This document shows, piece after piece, positions 37,873 to 46,499 of a stretch of DNA of 64,000 nt (positions within the stretch are counted from its first letter, which is position 1; each line of letters opens with the position of its first letter). Where the stretch lies: contig NZ_JAGJCF010000021.1 of assembly GCF_017815135.1 (NCBI RefSeq), positions 19,304-83,303 on the forward strand, written 5' to 3'. Source of the DNA: Jiella mangrovi (GTDB taxonomy: Bacteria; Pseudomonadota; Alphaproteobacteria; Rhizobiales; Rhizobiaceae). Below the pieces are notes generated by a model. That model ran no database searches and was not told the origin of the DNA. It saw only the letters and a program-made list of their open reading frames with translations. A program made the translations under genes and the position numbers.

Positions 37873-38387
37873 TGACGCTGATCACCGAACAGGGCGCGGT
37901 GGAGGACCGCTTCACCCGCGCCGATACGCTGGAGGCGGCGCTTGCCGCCGATGGCCCCGTTTTGATCCCGCTGTGGCTCGTGGCAGAATATGCGAAGGTC
38001 CGTCCGCAGGCCGAGTTCGGCCTCTCGGTGACGGGTTCGACCGCGATCGAGGACGTCGCCCCGCATCTTGCGAAAGTCTCGCTGGTTGCGGTCGAATTTG
38101 CCGCCTTCGCCGACGGGCGCGGCTTTTCGCTGGCGCAGAAGATCCTGCGCGAGGGATATCAGGGGGTTCTTCGCGCCTCCGGCCCGCTGATCGCCGATGA
38201 GTTCGCCGACGCGCTCGCCTGCGGATTCACCGAGGTCGAGCTGCCGGAGACGCTGGCGAACCGGCAGCCGGTGCAGCAATGGCTGGCGGCCAAGGATACG
38301 ATGAGCGATCATTATCAGAGCGGCTACGGGAGAGGGCCGAGCATTCTTCAAAAGCGCCATGCCGCGCGCAAAGGAGCAAGCGCATGA
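37872..38387 (+). CDS. DUF934 domain protein of the cysteine biosynthesis operon
   Basis: A 171-residue protein with IPLWLVAEYA, VAVEFAAFADGRGFSLAQ and LREGYQGVLRASGPLIAD, the conserved core of DUF934. The family is found between cysI and cysH in alpha- and betaproteobacteria and is presumed to assist sulfite or APS reduction; the exact role is not established. Its start overlaps the cysI stop and its stop overlaps the cysH start, so translation of the three is coupled. Confidence 0.93.
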   Translation: MTLITEQGAVEDRFTRADTLEAALAADGPVLIPLWLVAEYAKVRPQAEFGLSVTGSTAIEDVAPHLAKVSLVAVEFAAFADGRGFSLAQKILREGYQGVLRASGPLIADEFADALACGFTEVELPETLANRQPVQQWLAAKDTMSDHYQSGYGRGPSILQKRHAARKGASA

Positions 38388-39130
38388 CCCAGGATCCCGC
38401 ACGCCTCGCCGAAACGCTCAATGCCGATTTCGGCCAGCTGTCTCCTCTCGACCGTCTCGTGAAGCTGCGCGAGGAAGTGAAGGGCCGCATCGTCTTCACC
38501 ACCAGTCTTGGCCTCGAAGACCAGATGCTGACCCATCTCATCTTCTCCAACAACATCAAGATCGAGGTCGTCACCCTCGACACCGGCCGGCTCTATCCGG
38601 AGACCTACGACGTCTGGCGGCTGTCGGAGGAAAAATACGGCAAGCGCATCCACGCCAAATATCCCAAGGGCGAAGCGCTGGAGAACCTGATCGAGGAACA
38701 GGGGATCGACGGTTTCTACTACGCCAAGGAATTCCGGCTCAATTGCTGCGGCATTCGCAAGGTCGAGCCGCTCGGCCGGGCGCTCGACGGCGCCGCGGCA
38801 TGGGTGACCGGCCTTCGCGGCGACCAGTCGCAGAACCGGCTGTCGATGACGTTCGTCAATTACGAAACCCAGAAGTCGCTCATCAAGGCGAACCCGCTGC
38901 TCGATCTGTCGCGTGACGACATCGCCCGCTTCAATGCCGACCACGGCGTTCCGGTCAACGCGCTCCATGACAAGGGCTTCCCCTCGATCGGCTGCGCGCC
39001 CTGCACGCGGGCCATCCAGCCCGGCGAGCCCGAGCGGGCGGGCCGCTGGTGGTGGGAGGACGACACCAAGCGGGAATGCGGCCTGCACGTGCCAGCCGCC
39101 ACGGCCTCGAGCGAGGTCGCCGGGGCCTGA
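38384..39130 (+). CDS. cysH: CysH, adenylyl-sulfate (APS) reductase
   Basis: A 248-residue reductase that reduces adenylyl sulfate to sulfite using thioredoxin. It has FTTSLGLEDQMLTHLI, a paired-cysteine motif NCCGIRKVEPL, a second pair GCAPCTRAI and the C-terminal ECGLH nucleophile. The CC...CxxC set binds a [4Fe-4S] cluster and marks APS reductases rather than PAPS reductases, consistent with no APS kinase here. AAGGAG precedes the ATG at 38384, which overlaps the DUF934 stop; the frame back to 38279 is rejected. Confidence 0.95.
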   Translation: MTQDPARLAETLNADFGQLSPLDRLVKLREEVKGRIVFTTSLGLEDQMLTHLIFSNNIKIEVVTLDTGRLYPETYDVWRLSEEKYGKRIHAKYPKGEALENLIEEQGIDGFYYAKEFRLNCCGIRKVEPLGRALDGAAAWVTGLRGDQSQNRLSMTFVNYETQKSLIKANPLLDLSRDDIARFNADHGVPVNALHDKGFPSIGCAPCTRAIQPGEPERAGRWWWEDDTKRECGLHVPAATASSEVAGA

Positions 39131-39136
39131 GATGTG

Positions 39137-39271
39137 CTGCCCTCGTCCTTCGAGGCCGCCGGCGGCGGCACCTCAGGATGAGGGGACACGTCGCGGGCAG
39201 TCGCAACACGGCATCCCAGTAGCCCCTCATCCTGAGGCGCGAGCGTAGCGAGCCTCGAAGGGCGAGGGGCG
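39137..39271. repeat. CCTCATCCTGAGG/CCTCGAAGG inverted repeat pair
   Basis: CCCTCGTCCTTCGAGG...CCTCAGGATGAGGGG at the left and CCCCTCATCCTGAGG...CCTCGAAGGGCGAGGGG at the right are inverted copies of one unit of roughly 45 bases. A third copy lies at 39461-39509 in the same orientation as the second. Confidence 0.8.
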
Positions 39272-39293
39272 CCCGGCGCAGCCATCAAAGCCT

Positions 39294-39430
39294 CGTCATC
39301 CCGGGCTTGACCTTGGATCCATGCCTCTGCGGCACAGCGACGAACCGGTTCGTGACCTGGCGCGTGGGTCCGATCCGACTTGGCTGCTCGAACGATTTGG
39401 AATGGATCCCGGGTCAGGCCCGGGATGACG
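39294..39430. repeat. Diverged CGTCATCCCGGGC hairpin repeat
   Basis: Arms 39294-39322 and about 39401-39430 are imperfect inverted copies (CGTCATCCCGGGC and GCCCGGGATGACG at the outer ends) around an 80-base centre. The size and arm layout match the 17653-17799 element, so the two probably belong to one superfamily. Confidence 0.8.
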
Positions 39431-39460
39431 AAACCGGGAGCGGCGCGGCGTTTCAATAGC

Positions 39461-39509
39461 CCCTCATCCTGAGGTGCCGCTGCAGGCGGCCTCGAAGGGC
39501 GAGGGGCGC
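39461..39509. repeat. Third copy of the CCTCATCCTGAGG/CCTCGAAGG unit
   Basis: CCCCTCATCCTGAGG at the left and CCTCGAAGGGCGAGGGG at the right match the unit at 39216-39268, with a different central loop (TGCCGCTGCAGGCGG). Confidence 0.75.
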
Positions 39510-39564
39510 TCGGGACCGTCGGCAGTCCGCCGCGACGCAGGGCGAACGCCAACCCTCTCCGCGC

Positions 39565-39594
39565 CGTCATCCTTCGGGACAGGTCCAAGGATGA
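39565..39594. repeat. Short GTCATCCTT hairpin
   Basis: GTCATCCTT and AAGGATGAC are exact inverted copies around a 12-base loop. It looks like a shortened relative of the CGTCATCC repeats. Confidence 0.6.
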
Positions 39595-39700
39595 CGACAT
39601 CGATGCTGGCGCCGCCTCCCTCGTGGCTGCGTCTGGTTGGAAGGCGTCCGCTCCGCGACAGAAGCGACACCTCCGTACGAACAACAAGGGCTTCCACCCA

Positions 39701-40603
39701 ATGAAGCACATGACCCATCTTCAACGGCTCGAGGCAGAGTCGATCTTCATCATCCGCGAGGTGGCGGCGAGCGCCGAGAACCCGGTGATGCTCTATTCCA
39801 TCGGCAAGGATTCGGCGGTGATGCTGCATCTCGCCATGAAGGCCTTCAAGCCCGGCAAACCGCCCTTTCCGCTGCTTCACGTCGATACGACCTGGAAGTT
39901 CAGGGAGATGATCGAATTCCGCGACCGGATCGCCCGGGAGCTCGGCGTCGATCTCATCGTCCACACCAACCAGGAGGGCGTTCGGGCCGGCATCAACCCG
40001 TTCTCCTCCGGCTCGCGCGTCCACACCGACGTGATGAAGACCGAGGCGCTGAAACAGGCGCTCGACAAGTACAAGTTCGACGCGGCTTTCGGCGGGGCGC
40101 GGCGCGACGAGGAAAAGAGCCGCGCCAAGGAGCGCGTGTTCTCGCTGCGCACGCCCGAGCATCGCTGGGACGCCAAGAACCAGCGGCCCGAGCCCTGGAA
40201 GCTCTTCAACACCCGCAAGAAGAAGGGCGAGAGCTTCCGCGTCTTCCCCCTGTCCAACTGGACCGAGCAGGACGTGTGGGACTACATCGCGATCGAGAAC
40301 ATTCCCGTCGTGCCGCTGTATTTCGCCGCTCCCCGCCCGATCGTGAGGCGCGACGGCGCGCTGATCATGCGTGACGACGAGCGCATGGAGCTCAAGCCCG
40401 GCGAGAGCGTCGAGACGATGATGGTCCGCTTTCGCACGCTCGGCTGCTACCCGCTGACGGGCGCGGTCGAATCCACCGCCACCAACCTTCAGGACGTGAT
40501 CTCAGAAATGCGCGGCTCGCGGGTTTCCGAGCGCCAGGGCCGGGTCATCGACCAGGATTCGGGCGCATCGATGGAAGAAAAGAAGCAGGAAGGTTACTTC
40601 TGA
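39701..40603 (+). CDS. cysD: CysD, sulfate adenylyltransferase subunit 2
   Basis: A 300-residue ATP-sulfurylase catalytic subunit that makes APS from sulfate and ATP together with the GTPase CysN. The PP-loop [14 protein letters not shown] lies near residue 30; [35 protein letters not shown] and [11 protein letters not shown] are characteristic. The start at 39701 gives [14 protein letters not shown]; an ATG three codons later is possible. The stop overlaps the cysN start (TGATG). Confidence 0.96.
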   Translation: MKHMTHLQRLEAESIFIIREVAASAENPVMLYSIGKDSAVMLHLAMKAFKPGKPPFPLLHVDTTWKFREMIEFRDRIARELGVDLIVHTNQEGVRAGINPFSSGSRVHTDVMKTEALKQALDKYKFDAAFGGARRDEEKSRAKERVFSLRTPEHRWDAKNQRPEPWKLFNTRKKKGESFRVFPLSNWTEQDVWDYIAIENIPVVPLYFAAPRPIVRRDGALIMRDDERMELKPGESVETMMVRFRTLGCYPLTGAVESTATNLQDVISEMRGSRVSERQGRVIDQDSGASMEEKKQEGYF

Positions 40604-42330
40604 TGACCGGTTCACTCCAGGCCCGACGCCTTCCCGACGAGGCGGATCTCGCCCAGACCTCGACGCCGGCAGCCCTTGCGGACGAGGCATTCGCCGGCCC
40701 TGCGCCGGACGATGTGGCCTCCGGCGCGGTGGTCGATCCGCAGGCGCATATGCAGCCGGTCGTCGCGCCGGCCGCCTCGCTTCTGCGCTTCATCACCTGC
40801 GGCTCCGTCGACGACGGCAAGTCGACGCTGATCGGCCGCCTGCTCTTCGAGACCAATTCCGTCTTCGACGACCAGATGGAGGCGCTGAAGCGCGATTCGA
40901 AGAAATTCGGCACGACCGGCGAGGATCTCGATTTCGCCCTTCTCGTCGACGGGCTGTCCGCCGAGCGCGAGCAGGGCATCACCATCGACGTCGCCTATCG
41001 CTATTTCTCCACCGGCAACCGCGCCTTCATCATCGCCGATACGCCGGGTCACGAGCAATATACCCGCAACATGGCGACGGGTGCCTCCCAGGCCGAGCTC
41101 GCCATCATCCTCGTCGACGCGCGCAAGGGCATCCTGCCGCAGACCCGGCGGCATTCCTTCATCACGTCCCTCGTCGGCATCAAGTCGGTGATCATCGCCG
41201 TCAACAAGATGGACCTCGTCGATTATTCCGAGGAGCGGTTCGAGGAGATCAAGCGCGGCTATCAGGCCATCCTGCCGCAGCTCGCCTTCACAGACGTCAC
41301 CTTCGTGCCGGTCTCGGCGAAGGCTGGCGACAACATCGTCGCGCGCTCGGCCAACACCCCCTGGTATGACGGGGAAACACTCCTTGAGCGCCTCGAGTCG
41401 GTCGAGCCCGAGACTTTCGATGCCGGCGCCGAGCCGTTCCGGATGCCGGTGCAGTGGGTGAATCGGCCGAATCTCGATTTTAGGGGCTTTTCAGGCTCGA
41501 TCGTCGGCGGTCGCATCACCAAAGGCGACGCCATCGTCGCGCTGCCGTCGGGCGGGCGCTCCCATGTGAAGGCCGTCTACGGCCCCGATGGCGAGGTGGG
41601 CAGCGCCGAGGCGGGCGAGGCCGTGACGATAACGCTTCGTGACGAGATCGACGTCTCGCGCGGCGACGTTCTGACCTCCGCGGACGCCCCGGCGGGTGTC
41701 TCGCGCCAGTTTGCCGGCGATCTTTTGTGGATGGCGAGCCGGCCGCTGATCCGCGGCGGACGGCTGATCCTCAAGCTCGGCAGCGTCCAGACGCCGGTGA
41801 CGTTGTCGGCGCTTGACGCGGCGATCGACATTCACTCCTACGAGGCCAAGCCCGCCGACGCCCTGACCATGAACGAGATCGGCCGGGTCGCCCTCACCGC
41901 CGAGCGGCCGATCGTCGCGCTCACCTACGAGCAGAATCGCGAACTCGGCGCCTTCATCCTCATCGATCCGGTCAGCAACGAGACGGTGGCCCTCGGTGTC
42001 GTGCGTTCGGTCGGTGGTCCCGAAGAAGCTGCGGCGGAAAGCCCGAGCGAAGAGCGCAATGGCCTCAGAAGAGTGTGGGATCTGTGGCTGGGCGAGGCCG
42101 CGCGCGACGACGTCGCCCACCGCAAGGCAAAGATCGGCGCGCGGATCGCCGGCTCGGTGCTGGTCGGCTTCCTGGCGCTGATCTTCACGATGCCGCTGGT
42201 CCTCGCGCTCGTCCTTGCCGTTCTCGACTTCGTTTTGCGGCCGTTCCTTGCGGTCGCGTTTGGTGCCGATCACCTGCCGGAGAGCAGGCGGATCGATCCG
42301 ACGGTGGTCGATGACGGGGGCGGCATATGA
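40603..42330 (+). CDS. cysN: CysN, sulfate adenylyltransferase subunit 1 (GTPase), with a membrane-spanning C-terminal extension
   Basis: A 575-residue protein whose core (about 60-475) is an EF-Tu-like GTPase driving APS synthesis: P-loop GSVDDGKSTLIGRL, DTPGHEQYTRNMATGAS and NKMDLVDY. The usual length is about 475 residues. The N-terminus has an extra 60 mostly disordered residues. The C-terminal 100 are not an APS kinase domain: after a Glu-rich linker they contain WDLWLGEAARDDVAHRKAK and then about 40 hydrophobic residues (511-553), enough for two membrane passes. I know of no annotated domain for this tail. It suggests that the sulfurylase is held at the membrane. The stop overlaps a small membrane-protein gene. 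Confidence 0.93.
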   Translation: MTGSLQARRLPDEADLAQTSTPAALADEAFAGPAPDDVASGAVVDPQAHMQPVVAPAASLLRFITCGSVDDGKSTLIGRLLFETNSVFDDQMEALKRDSKKFGTTGEDLDFALLVDGLSAEREQGITIDVAYRYFSTGNRAFIIADTPGHEQYTRNMATGASQAELAIILVDARKGILPQTRRHSFITSLVGIKSVIIAVNKMDLVDYSEERFEEIKRGYQAILPQLAFTDVTFVPVSAKAGDNIVARSANTPWYDGETLLERLESVEPETFDAGAEPFRMPVQWVNRPNLDFRGFSGSIVGGRITKGDAIVALPSGGRSHVKAVYGPDGEVGSAEAGEAVTITLRDEIDVSRGDVLTSADAPAGVSRQFAGDLLWMASRPLIRGGRLILKLGSVQTPVTLSALDAAIDIHSYEAKPADALTMNEIGRVALTAERPIVALTYEQNRELGAFILIDPVSNETVALGVVRSVGGPEEAAAESPSEERNGLRRVWDLWLGEAARDDVAHRKAKIGARIAGSVLVGFLALIFTMPLVLALVLAVLDFVLRPFLAVAFGADHLPESRRIDPTVVDDGGGI

Positions 42331-42494
42331 TGGCGAGCTGCGTCGAACGCGACGGCGAAGGCGAGAGCGATGGTTTTCGTCCGATCGGCGGCGAGCTGCG
42401 CCGCTACCGCCCGCCGAAGCCGGTGCTCGAATGGCTGCAGCTAGGCGGTGCCGTTCTGCTCTGCGCGGCGCTGATCGGCGGCTTTCTCGGCTGA
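42327..42494 (+). CDS. Small single-pass membrane protein after cysN
   Basis: A 55-residue ORF, too short for usual ORF cut-offs. It begins MMASCVERDGEGES, has a basic stretch FRPIGGELRRYRPPKP, and ends in one transmembrane helix WLQLGGAVLLCAALIGGFLG. Its ATG overlaps the cysN stop as ATGA, which indicates translational coupling. A function with the membrane tail of CysN is inferred from position only. No family is recognised. Confidence 0.65.
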   Translation: MMASCVERDGEGESDGFRPIGGELRRYRPPKPVLEWLQLGGAVLLCAALIGGFLG

Positions 42495-42576
42495 GGTCGC
42501 GGAGGCGGGCGACAGAAGCGGCGCCGCGCCAAACCGCGCCTTGCCGGCCGCCGCCGCATCGGCGATAGCCTCTGCC

Positions 42577-43698
42577 ATGCGCGACATCGTCCTCATCGGC
42601 GGCGGCCACGCCCATCTCTTCGTCCTCGAGGCCTTCGCCAGAAAGCCGCTCGACGGCGTGCGGCTGACCCTCGTCGCAAAGGAGGCGACGGCACCCTATT
42701 CCGGCATGCTGCCCGGCCGTGTTTCCGGCCAGTATCCGATCGATGGCGGCCAAATCGATCTCGAACGCCTGGCGAAGCGGGCCGGCGCAAGGTTCATCCA
42801 TGCGGCGGCGAGCGCGATCGACCGGGACGAACGCACGGTCCTGATCGACGGCCATTCTCCCCTCCCCTACGGCCTCCTCTCCCTCGACATCGGCATCGTG
42901 CCCGACGTCTCCTCGATCGAGGGCGCGGCGCGATACGGCCTGGTCGTCAAGCCGATCTCGACCTTCCGGCGGAAGCTGACCGGTCTCCTTTCCGGCCTCT
43001 CCGAGGGCAGTATCGCCGACGTCGCCGTCGTCGGCGGGGGGCCGGCCGGGTTCGAACTCGCCCATGCCCTCAGAAAGCGCGCCGACGAGGCCGGCGTCCG
43101 CTCCCCGCGGCCCGTCGGGATCACGCTCCTCGCCGGCCGCCGGCTTCTCGACGGCCTGCCGGAGCGCGGTCGCCGCCTTGCCCGGCGCGCTCTGGACGAG
43201 GCCGGGATCGATTGCATCGAGGGGATCCGTGCAGCCCGGATCGAAGCGGATGCGGTCATTCTGGCAGACGGACGGTCGATCCGCGCCGATGCGGTGCTCG
43301 TGACGACGGTCGCCGCAGCGCCGCCGATCCTTCGCCGGTCAGGCCTTGCCGTCGACGATGCGGGCTTTCTCAAGGTCCGCCCGAGCCTCCAGGCGGTGGA
43401 CGACGACACGCTCTTTGCCGCCGGCGACTGCGTGACGCTTGTCGGCCAGGAGCGGCCGAAGGCCGGCGTCTTCGCCGTGCGTGAGGGACCGGTGCTGGCG
43501 GAGAACCTTCGCCGGGCGATCGAAGGAGGCAGACTGCGGAACTATCGGGCCCAGAGCGCCTATCTGATGCTTCTCGCCCTGTCGAACGGCGAGGCGATTG
43601 CCGTTCGCAACGGCTTGGCGCTGCAAGCGCGCTTCGCCTACCGGCTGAAGGACCGGATCGATCGCGGCTTCGTCGATCGGTTCGCGCAACGCCCCTGA
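42577..43698 (+). CDS. FAD-dependent pyridine nucleotide-disulfide oxidoreductase family protein
   Basis: A 373-residue flavoprotein related to type II NADH dehydrogenases and to the oxidoreductase sometimes fused to SelD. The first FAD fold is DIVLIGGGHAHLFVLEAF, with KEATAPYSGMLPGRVSGQY near residue 45, typical of that group. The NAD(P) fold is VAVVGGGPAGFELAHAL, and the second FAD contact is TLFAAGDCVTL. Start at 42577 (MRDIVLIGG) is preferred over the TTG at 42541. It is 82 bases downstream of the small membrane protein. The substrate is not known; quinone or sulfide oxidation are possibilities. Confidence 0.85.
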   Translation: MRDIVLIGGGHAHLFVLEAFARKPLDGVRLTLVAKEATAPYSGMLPGRVSGQYPIDGGQIDLERLAKRAGARFIHAAASAIDRDERTVLIDGHSPLPYGLLSLDIGIVPDVSSIEGAARYGLVVKPISTFRRKLTGLLSGLSEGSIADVAVVGGGPAGFELAHALRKRADEAGVRSPRPVGITLLAGRRLLDGLPERGRRLARRALDEAGIDCIEGIRAARIEADAVILADGRSIRADAVLVTTVAAAPPILRRSGLAVDDAGFLKVRPSLQAVDDDTLFAAGDCVTLVGQERPKAGVFAVREGPVLAENLRRAIEGGRLRNYRAQSAYLMLLALSNGEAIAVRNGLALQARFAYRLKDRIDRGFVDRFAQRP

Positions 43699-43813
43699 AG
43701 AGCTTACGCAAAAGCTGATGCCAGCGGCGGCCCGGGAGAACGCCCCCGGAGCGCTGGTGGGAAGCCTGCGCGGCGATCGAGAGCCCTCTGCGCCCCGATC
43801 GCCTGGGCAATCC

Positions 43814-45094
43814 TCAATCGAGCTTTTCCGAGACCGTGGCCGCGGTGTTGGCGGTGCTGAGAACCGGCGAGACGACACCTCTGAATGCGTCGAACACCTG
43901 CTTGACCGGGACGAACGGCGCCGTCGCGACATAGAGCATGTCGCCGGAATGGATCTTGAAATCCTGGGCGTAGAGAAGCCCCGACGGTTCGCGCATGTTG
44001 AAGCGGTAGATGACCGGTATGTCACCGGAAAGCGAGGCCGCGGCCGGATCGCCCGGCGTCACGCGCTGGAAGGCCTGCCCCTCGTAGCGCGCCAGCATCT
44101 CCGAACCCGGCTCGCGGCGCAGCACGAAGACGCCCATCGGATTGGCGAGATTGGGGTTGAGGCCGCCGACCTGCGCCAGCGCCTCTGCCAGCGACATCTC
44201 GTAGCCCTGGAGCGGCAGCTGGGCACTGCGGCCGGTAGCGCCGAGCGCCACATAGGTCCGCGGCTGGCGGGTGAGCAACACGACGTCGCCCGGCCGCACA
44301 TAGACGTCCTCGTTCGGGTCGTTGACGAGTTCGGAAAACGGCATCTGCACCGTCCGCCCGCCGCGGGTCAGCGACACGGCGGTCTCGAAGATCGACGTCT
44401 TCGGCCCGCCGGCCCTGGCGATCAGCTGAAGGATCTTCAGCCCCGAGGTCGGGATCGGCACGGACATGCCCCCGATCGCATCGCCGGTCACGGTGACGGC
44501 GGTCGAATTGCCCTCGGCGACGGACACCACGGCCTGGGGTTCGATCGCCCGGTCCTTGAGCGCGGCGACGACCCGCTTTTCCACCGTTGCCGTCGTCGAG
44601 CCGGCGACGCGAATGCGCCCGGCATAGGGAATGGTGATCGAGCCGTCACGCGCCACCTGCTGCGGCGGCAGGGCGACCGAGGACGAGCCCTGACCGCCGG
44701 CATTGAGCGAGGAGAACAACCCGCCGACGCCGGCCTCGAACAGCGTCACCTGCACGACGTCGCCGACGCCGATGCCGGTGTCTGCCGGCAGGGAAAGGCT
44801 GGCGAGGCCGCGAAAGCTCGGCCGGGGCTCTTCGTGCTGATAGGCCAGAACGTTATTGTTGACGGGAACGAGCAGATAGCCATTGCGCCACTGGACGGCC
44901 GTCTCGTCGACGTCGCCGACAAAGGCCCCTGCCGTCGGCCCGGCGGCCGGAAGCATGGCGCAGCCCGACAAGAGCCCCGCCACCAGCACCGGCAGAATCA
45001 GTCTCGCACGCGAAACGGCTCGCCCTTCGGCCATGACGGTCGACTTCTTCGCTGTTTCAAAGATCCGCCGCCGCGCCATTTTCGTCGCCATCAT
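43814..45094 (-). CDS. Wza/KpsD-like polysaccharide export outer-membrane lipoprotein (OPX)
   Basis: A 426-residue OPX protein. A lipoprotein signal ends in LPVLVAGLLSGC, with the acylated Cys about residue 45. The PES domain follows (GVGDVVQVTLFEAG, ITIPYAGRIRVAG) and then SLBB domains (AGGPKTSIFETAVSLTRGG, YEMSLAEALAQVGG, HSGDMLYVATAP). It would form the outer-membrane exit for the polysaccharide exported by the neighbouring ABC system. The ATG at 45094 has GGAGA nine bases upstream; starts at 45034 or 45109 are possible, and 45034 would give a more usual signal length. It is divergent from the kpsM-like gene. Confidence 0.92.
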   Translation of the reverse strand: MMATKMARRRIFETAKKSTVMAEGRAVSRARLILPVLVAGLLSGCAMLPAAGPTAGAFVGDVDETAVQWRNGYLLVPVNNNVLAYQHEEPRPSFRGLASLSLPADTGIGVGDVVQVTLFEAGVGGLFSSLNAGGQGSSSVALPPQQVARDGSITIPYAGRIRVAGSTTATVEKRVVAALKDRAIEPQAVVSVAEGNSTAVTVTGDAIGGMSVPIPTSGLKILQLIARAGGPKTSIFETAVSLTRGGRTVQMPFSELVNDPNEDVYVRPGDVVLLTRQPRTYVALGATGRSAQLPLQGYEMSLAEALAQVGGLNPNLANPMGVFVLRREPGSEMLARYEGQAFQRVTPGDPAAASLSGDIPVIYRFNMREPSGLLYAQDFKIHSGDMLYVATAPFVPVKQVFDAFRGVVSPVLSTANTAATVSEKLD

Positions 45095-45646
45095 CGAATG
45101 TTTCTCCATGCCCGTCTTTCGGTGCCCGAGGAATCCGGCCGGGCCCAGCCTTGCCCGACCTTGCTGCGGGATTCCCGCGGAACCCCTCGAAAGCAAGGCC
45201 TGCCGCCGCGGCTCGCGTCCTTCAGCCGGGCCCCTTCAAGGGGGAGCGGATGACGGGCAAACTGCCGACGGCGAGCCCAGGCATTGCGCGACTTCTGCCA
45301 CAACGAAAGTCGGCGAGGGTAAACAGAGGCCGCTCTTACGCCGGGGAACGGCGGAATTGATAAGATTGTGTTGGTTATTTGCAACAGTTCGCCTGCGCCA
45401 CTTTCTGCCCTCCCCTCGAGCGACGGGACGAAAAATGCGCTTCGGCTTCATCACCACAAAAACGGCACAAGATCTGCATATCGCTCTGCACGCGTGAGGC
45501 CGAGCTTCGGCCTGCGATGTCGGCGCTTGCCTAAACCGGCTTCGAACCGGTATCGGAAAGCTCTTCGTCTGCGCAAAAAGCCGGGTCACCCGGTTTCGGG
45601 CCGGCGGTAGCGCTGGCGCGACGAGAAGATTCGAGGTTCTAACCCT
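45095..45646. other. Divergent promoter region of the polysaccharide export locus
   Basis: No gene is supported in this 552-base gap. AT-rich bits around 45358-45380 (ATTGATAAGATTGTGTTGG) may hold promoters for one or both directions. A hairpin AGCCGGGTCACCCGGTT (45580-45596) lies 50 bases before the permease start and could affect its leader RNA. Confidence 0.4.
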
Positions 45647-46492
45647 ATGACGCTGGCAACGGATCGCGGCGGGAGGCGGCGCAAGGCTCGACCACCGCTG
45701 GGCACCAAAACCGGAGCGTTCCTGTCAAGGCTTGCCACGCAGTGGCGGGTGATCCGGGCGCTGATGATCCGCGACATGATGGGACGTTATGGCCGCGAGA
45801 ATATCGGCTTTCTCTGGCTGATCGGCGAACCGGCCCTCCTGATCGGAGGCGTTGTCTTCCTGTGGTCGCTGATGAGGGGATCGTCGACCCACGGCCTGTC
45901 CATGATCGTCTTCGCCCTGACCGGCTACTCGATGCTGACTTTGTGGCGCCACATGGTCTCGCGCGGCACCGGCATTCTGCGGGTGAGCGGCGGCTTGCTT
46001 TTCCATCAGGACGTTCGGGTGGTCGATACGGTTCTGTCCCAGATCCTGATGGAATCGATCACGACGTTCATGTCGTTCCTGTTCTGCTACACGCTGTTCT
46101 TCCTCCTCGGCTATGTCGAGTTCGTCTACGATCCGCTGCTCATGGTGATCGCCTGGGTGCTGATGACGTTGTTCGCAGGTGGCATCGCCATGATGCTCGG
46201 CGGGTTCTGCGCAAAGTCCAAGCCGTTCGAGAGAATGCTCCAACCGGTCATGTATTTCACGCTGCCACTCACCGGCGCGTTCACCCTGGTCGTCTGGATG
46301 CCGGAATCGCTGCGCCGCGTGATGGTCTGGATTCCGATGATTCAGGCACAGGAGATGTTTCGCGCGGGCTTCACCGGCCCGTCGGTCACGTACTACTATG
46401 ATCCATGGTATTTATTTATGTGTGGCATACTCACGATGTCGTTTGGTCTTGCGGTTCTGAAGTGGGCCGAGAGCGATATCCATATCGGTTAG
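45647..46492 (+). CDS. kpsM: ABC-2 polysaccharide export permease (KpsM/Wzm-like)
   Basis: A 281-residue inner-membrane permease with six predicted helices. The N-terminal amphipathic part (ATQWRVIRALMIRDMMGRYG, then NIGFLWLIGEPALLIGG) is the ABC2_membrane hallmark of capsule and O-antigen exporters. It pairs with the KpsT-like ATPase encoded two genes downstream. The N-terminal 25 residues are basic. The gene opens the plus-strand operon, and the kpsE-like gene starts seven bases after its stop. Confidence 0.92.
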   Translation: MTLATDRGGRRRKARPPLGTKTGAFLSRLATQWRVIRALMIRDMMGRYGRENIGFLWLIGEPALLIGGVVFLWSLMRGSSTHGLSMIVFALTGYSMLTLWRHMVSRGTGILRVSGGLLFHQDVRVVDTVLSQILMESITTFMSFLFCYTLFFLLGYVEFVYDPLLMVIAWVLMTLFAGGIAMMLGGFCAKSKPFERMLQPVMYFTLPLTGAFTLVVWMPESLRRVMVWIPMIQAQEMFRAGFTGPSVTYYYDPWYLFMCGILTMSFGLAVLKWAESDIHIG

Positions 46493-46499
46493 GTCGCTG

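Larger units (their letters stand above)
39131..39700. other. Repeat-filled gap splitting the cys genes
   Basis: No gene is supported. At least four hairpin-forming repeat units, listed separately, take up most of the gap between cysH and cysD. The promoter or ribosome site of cysD would lie in the last 60 bases; AAGGG occurs 12 bases before its ATG. Confidence 0.6.

Noticed and set aside
39131..39700. CRISPR-like repeats in the cysH-cysD gap
   Set aside because: Units are inverted, differ in length and are not regularly spaced; no cas genes nearby.
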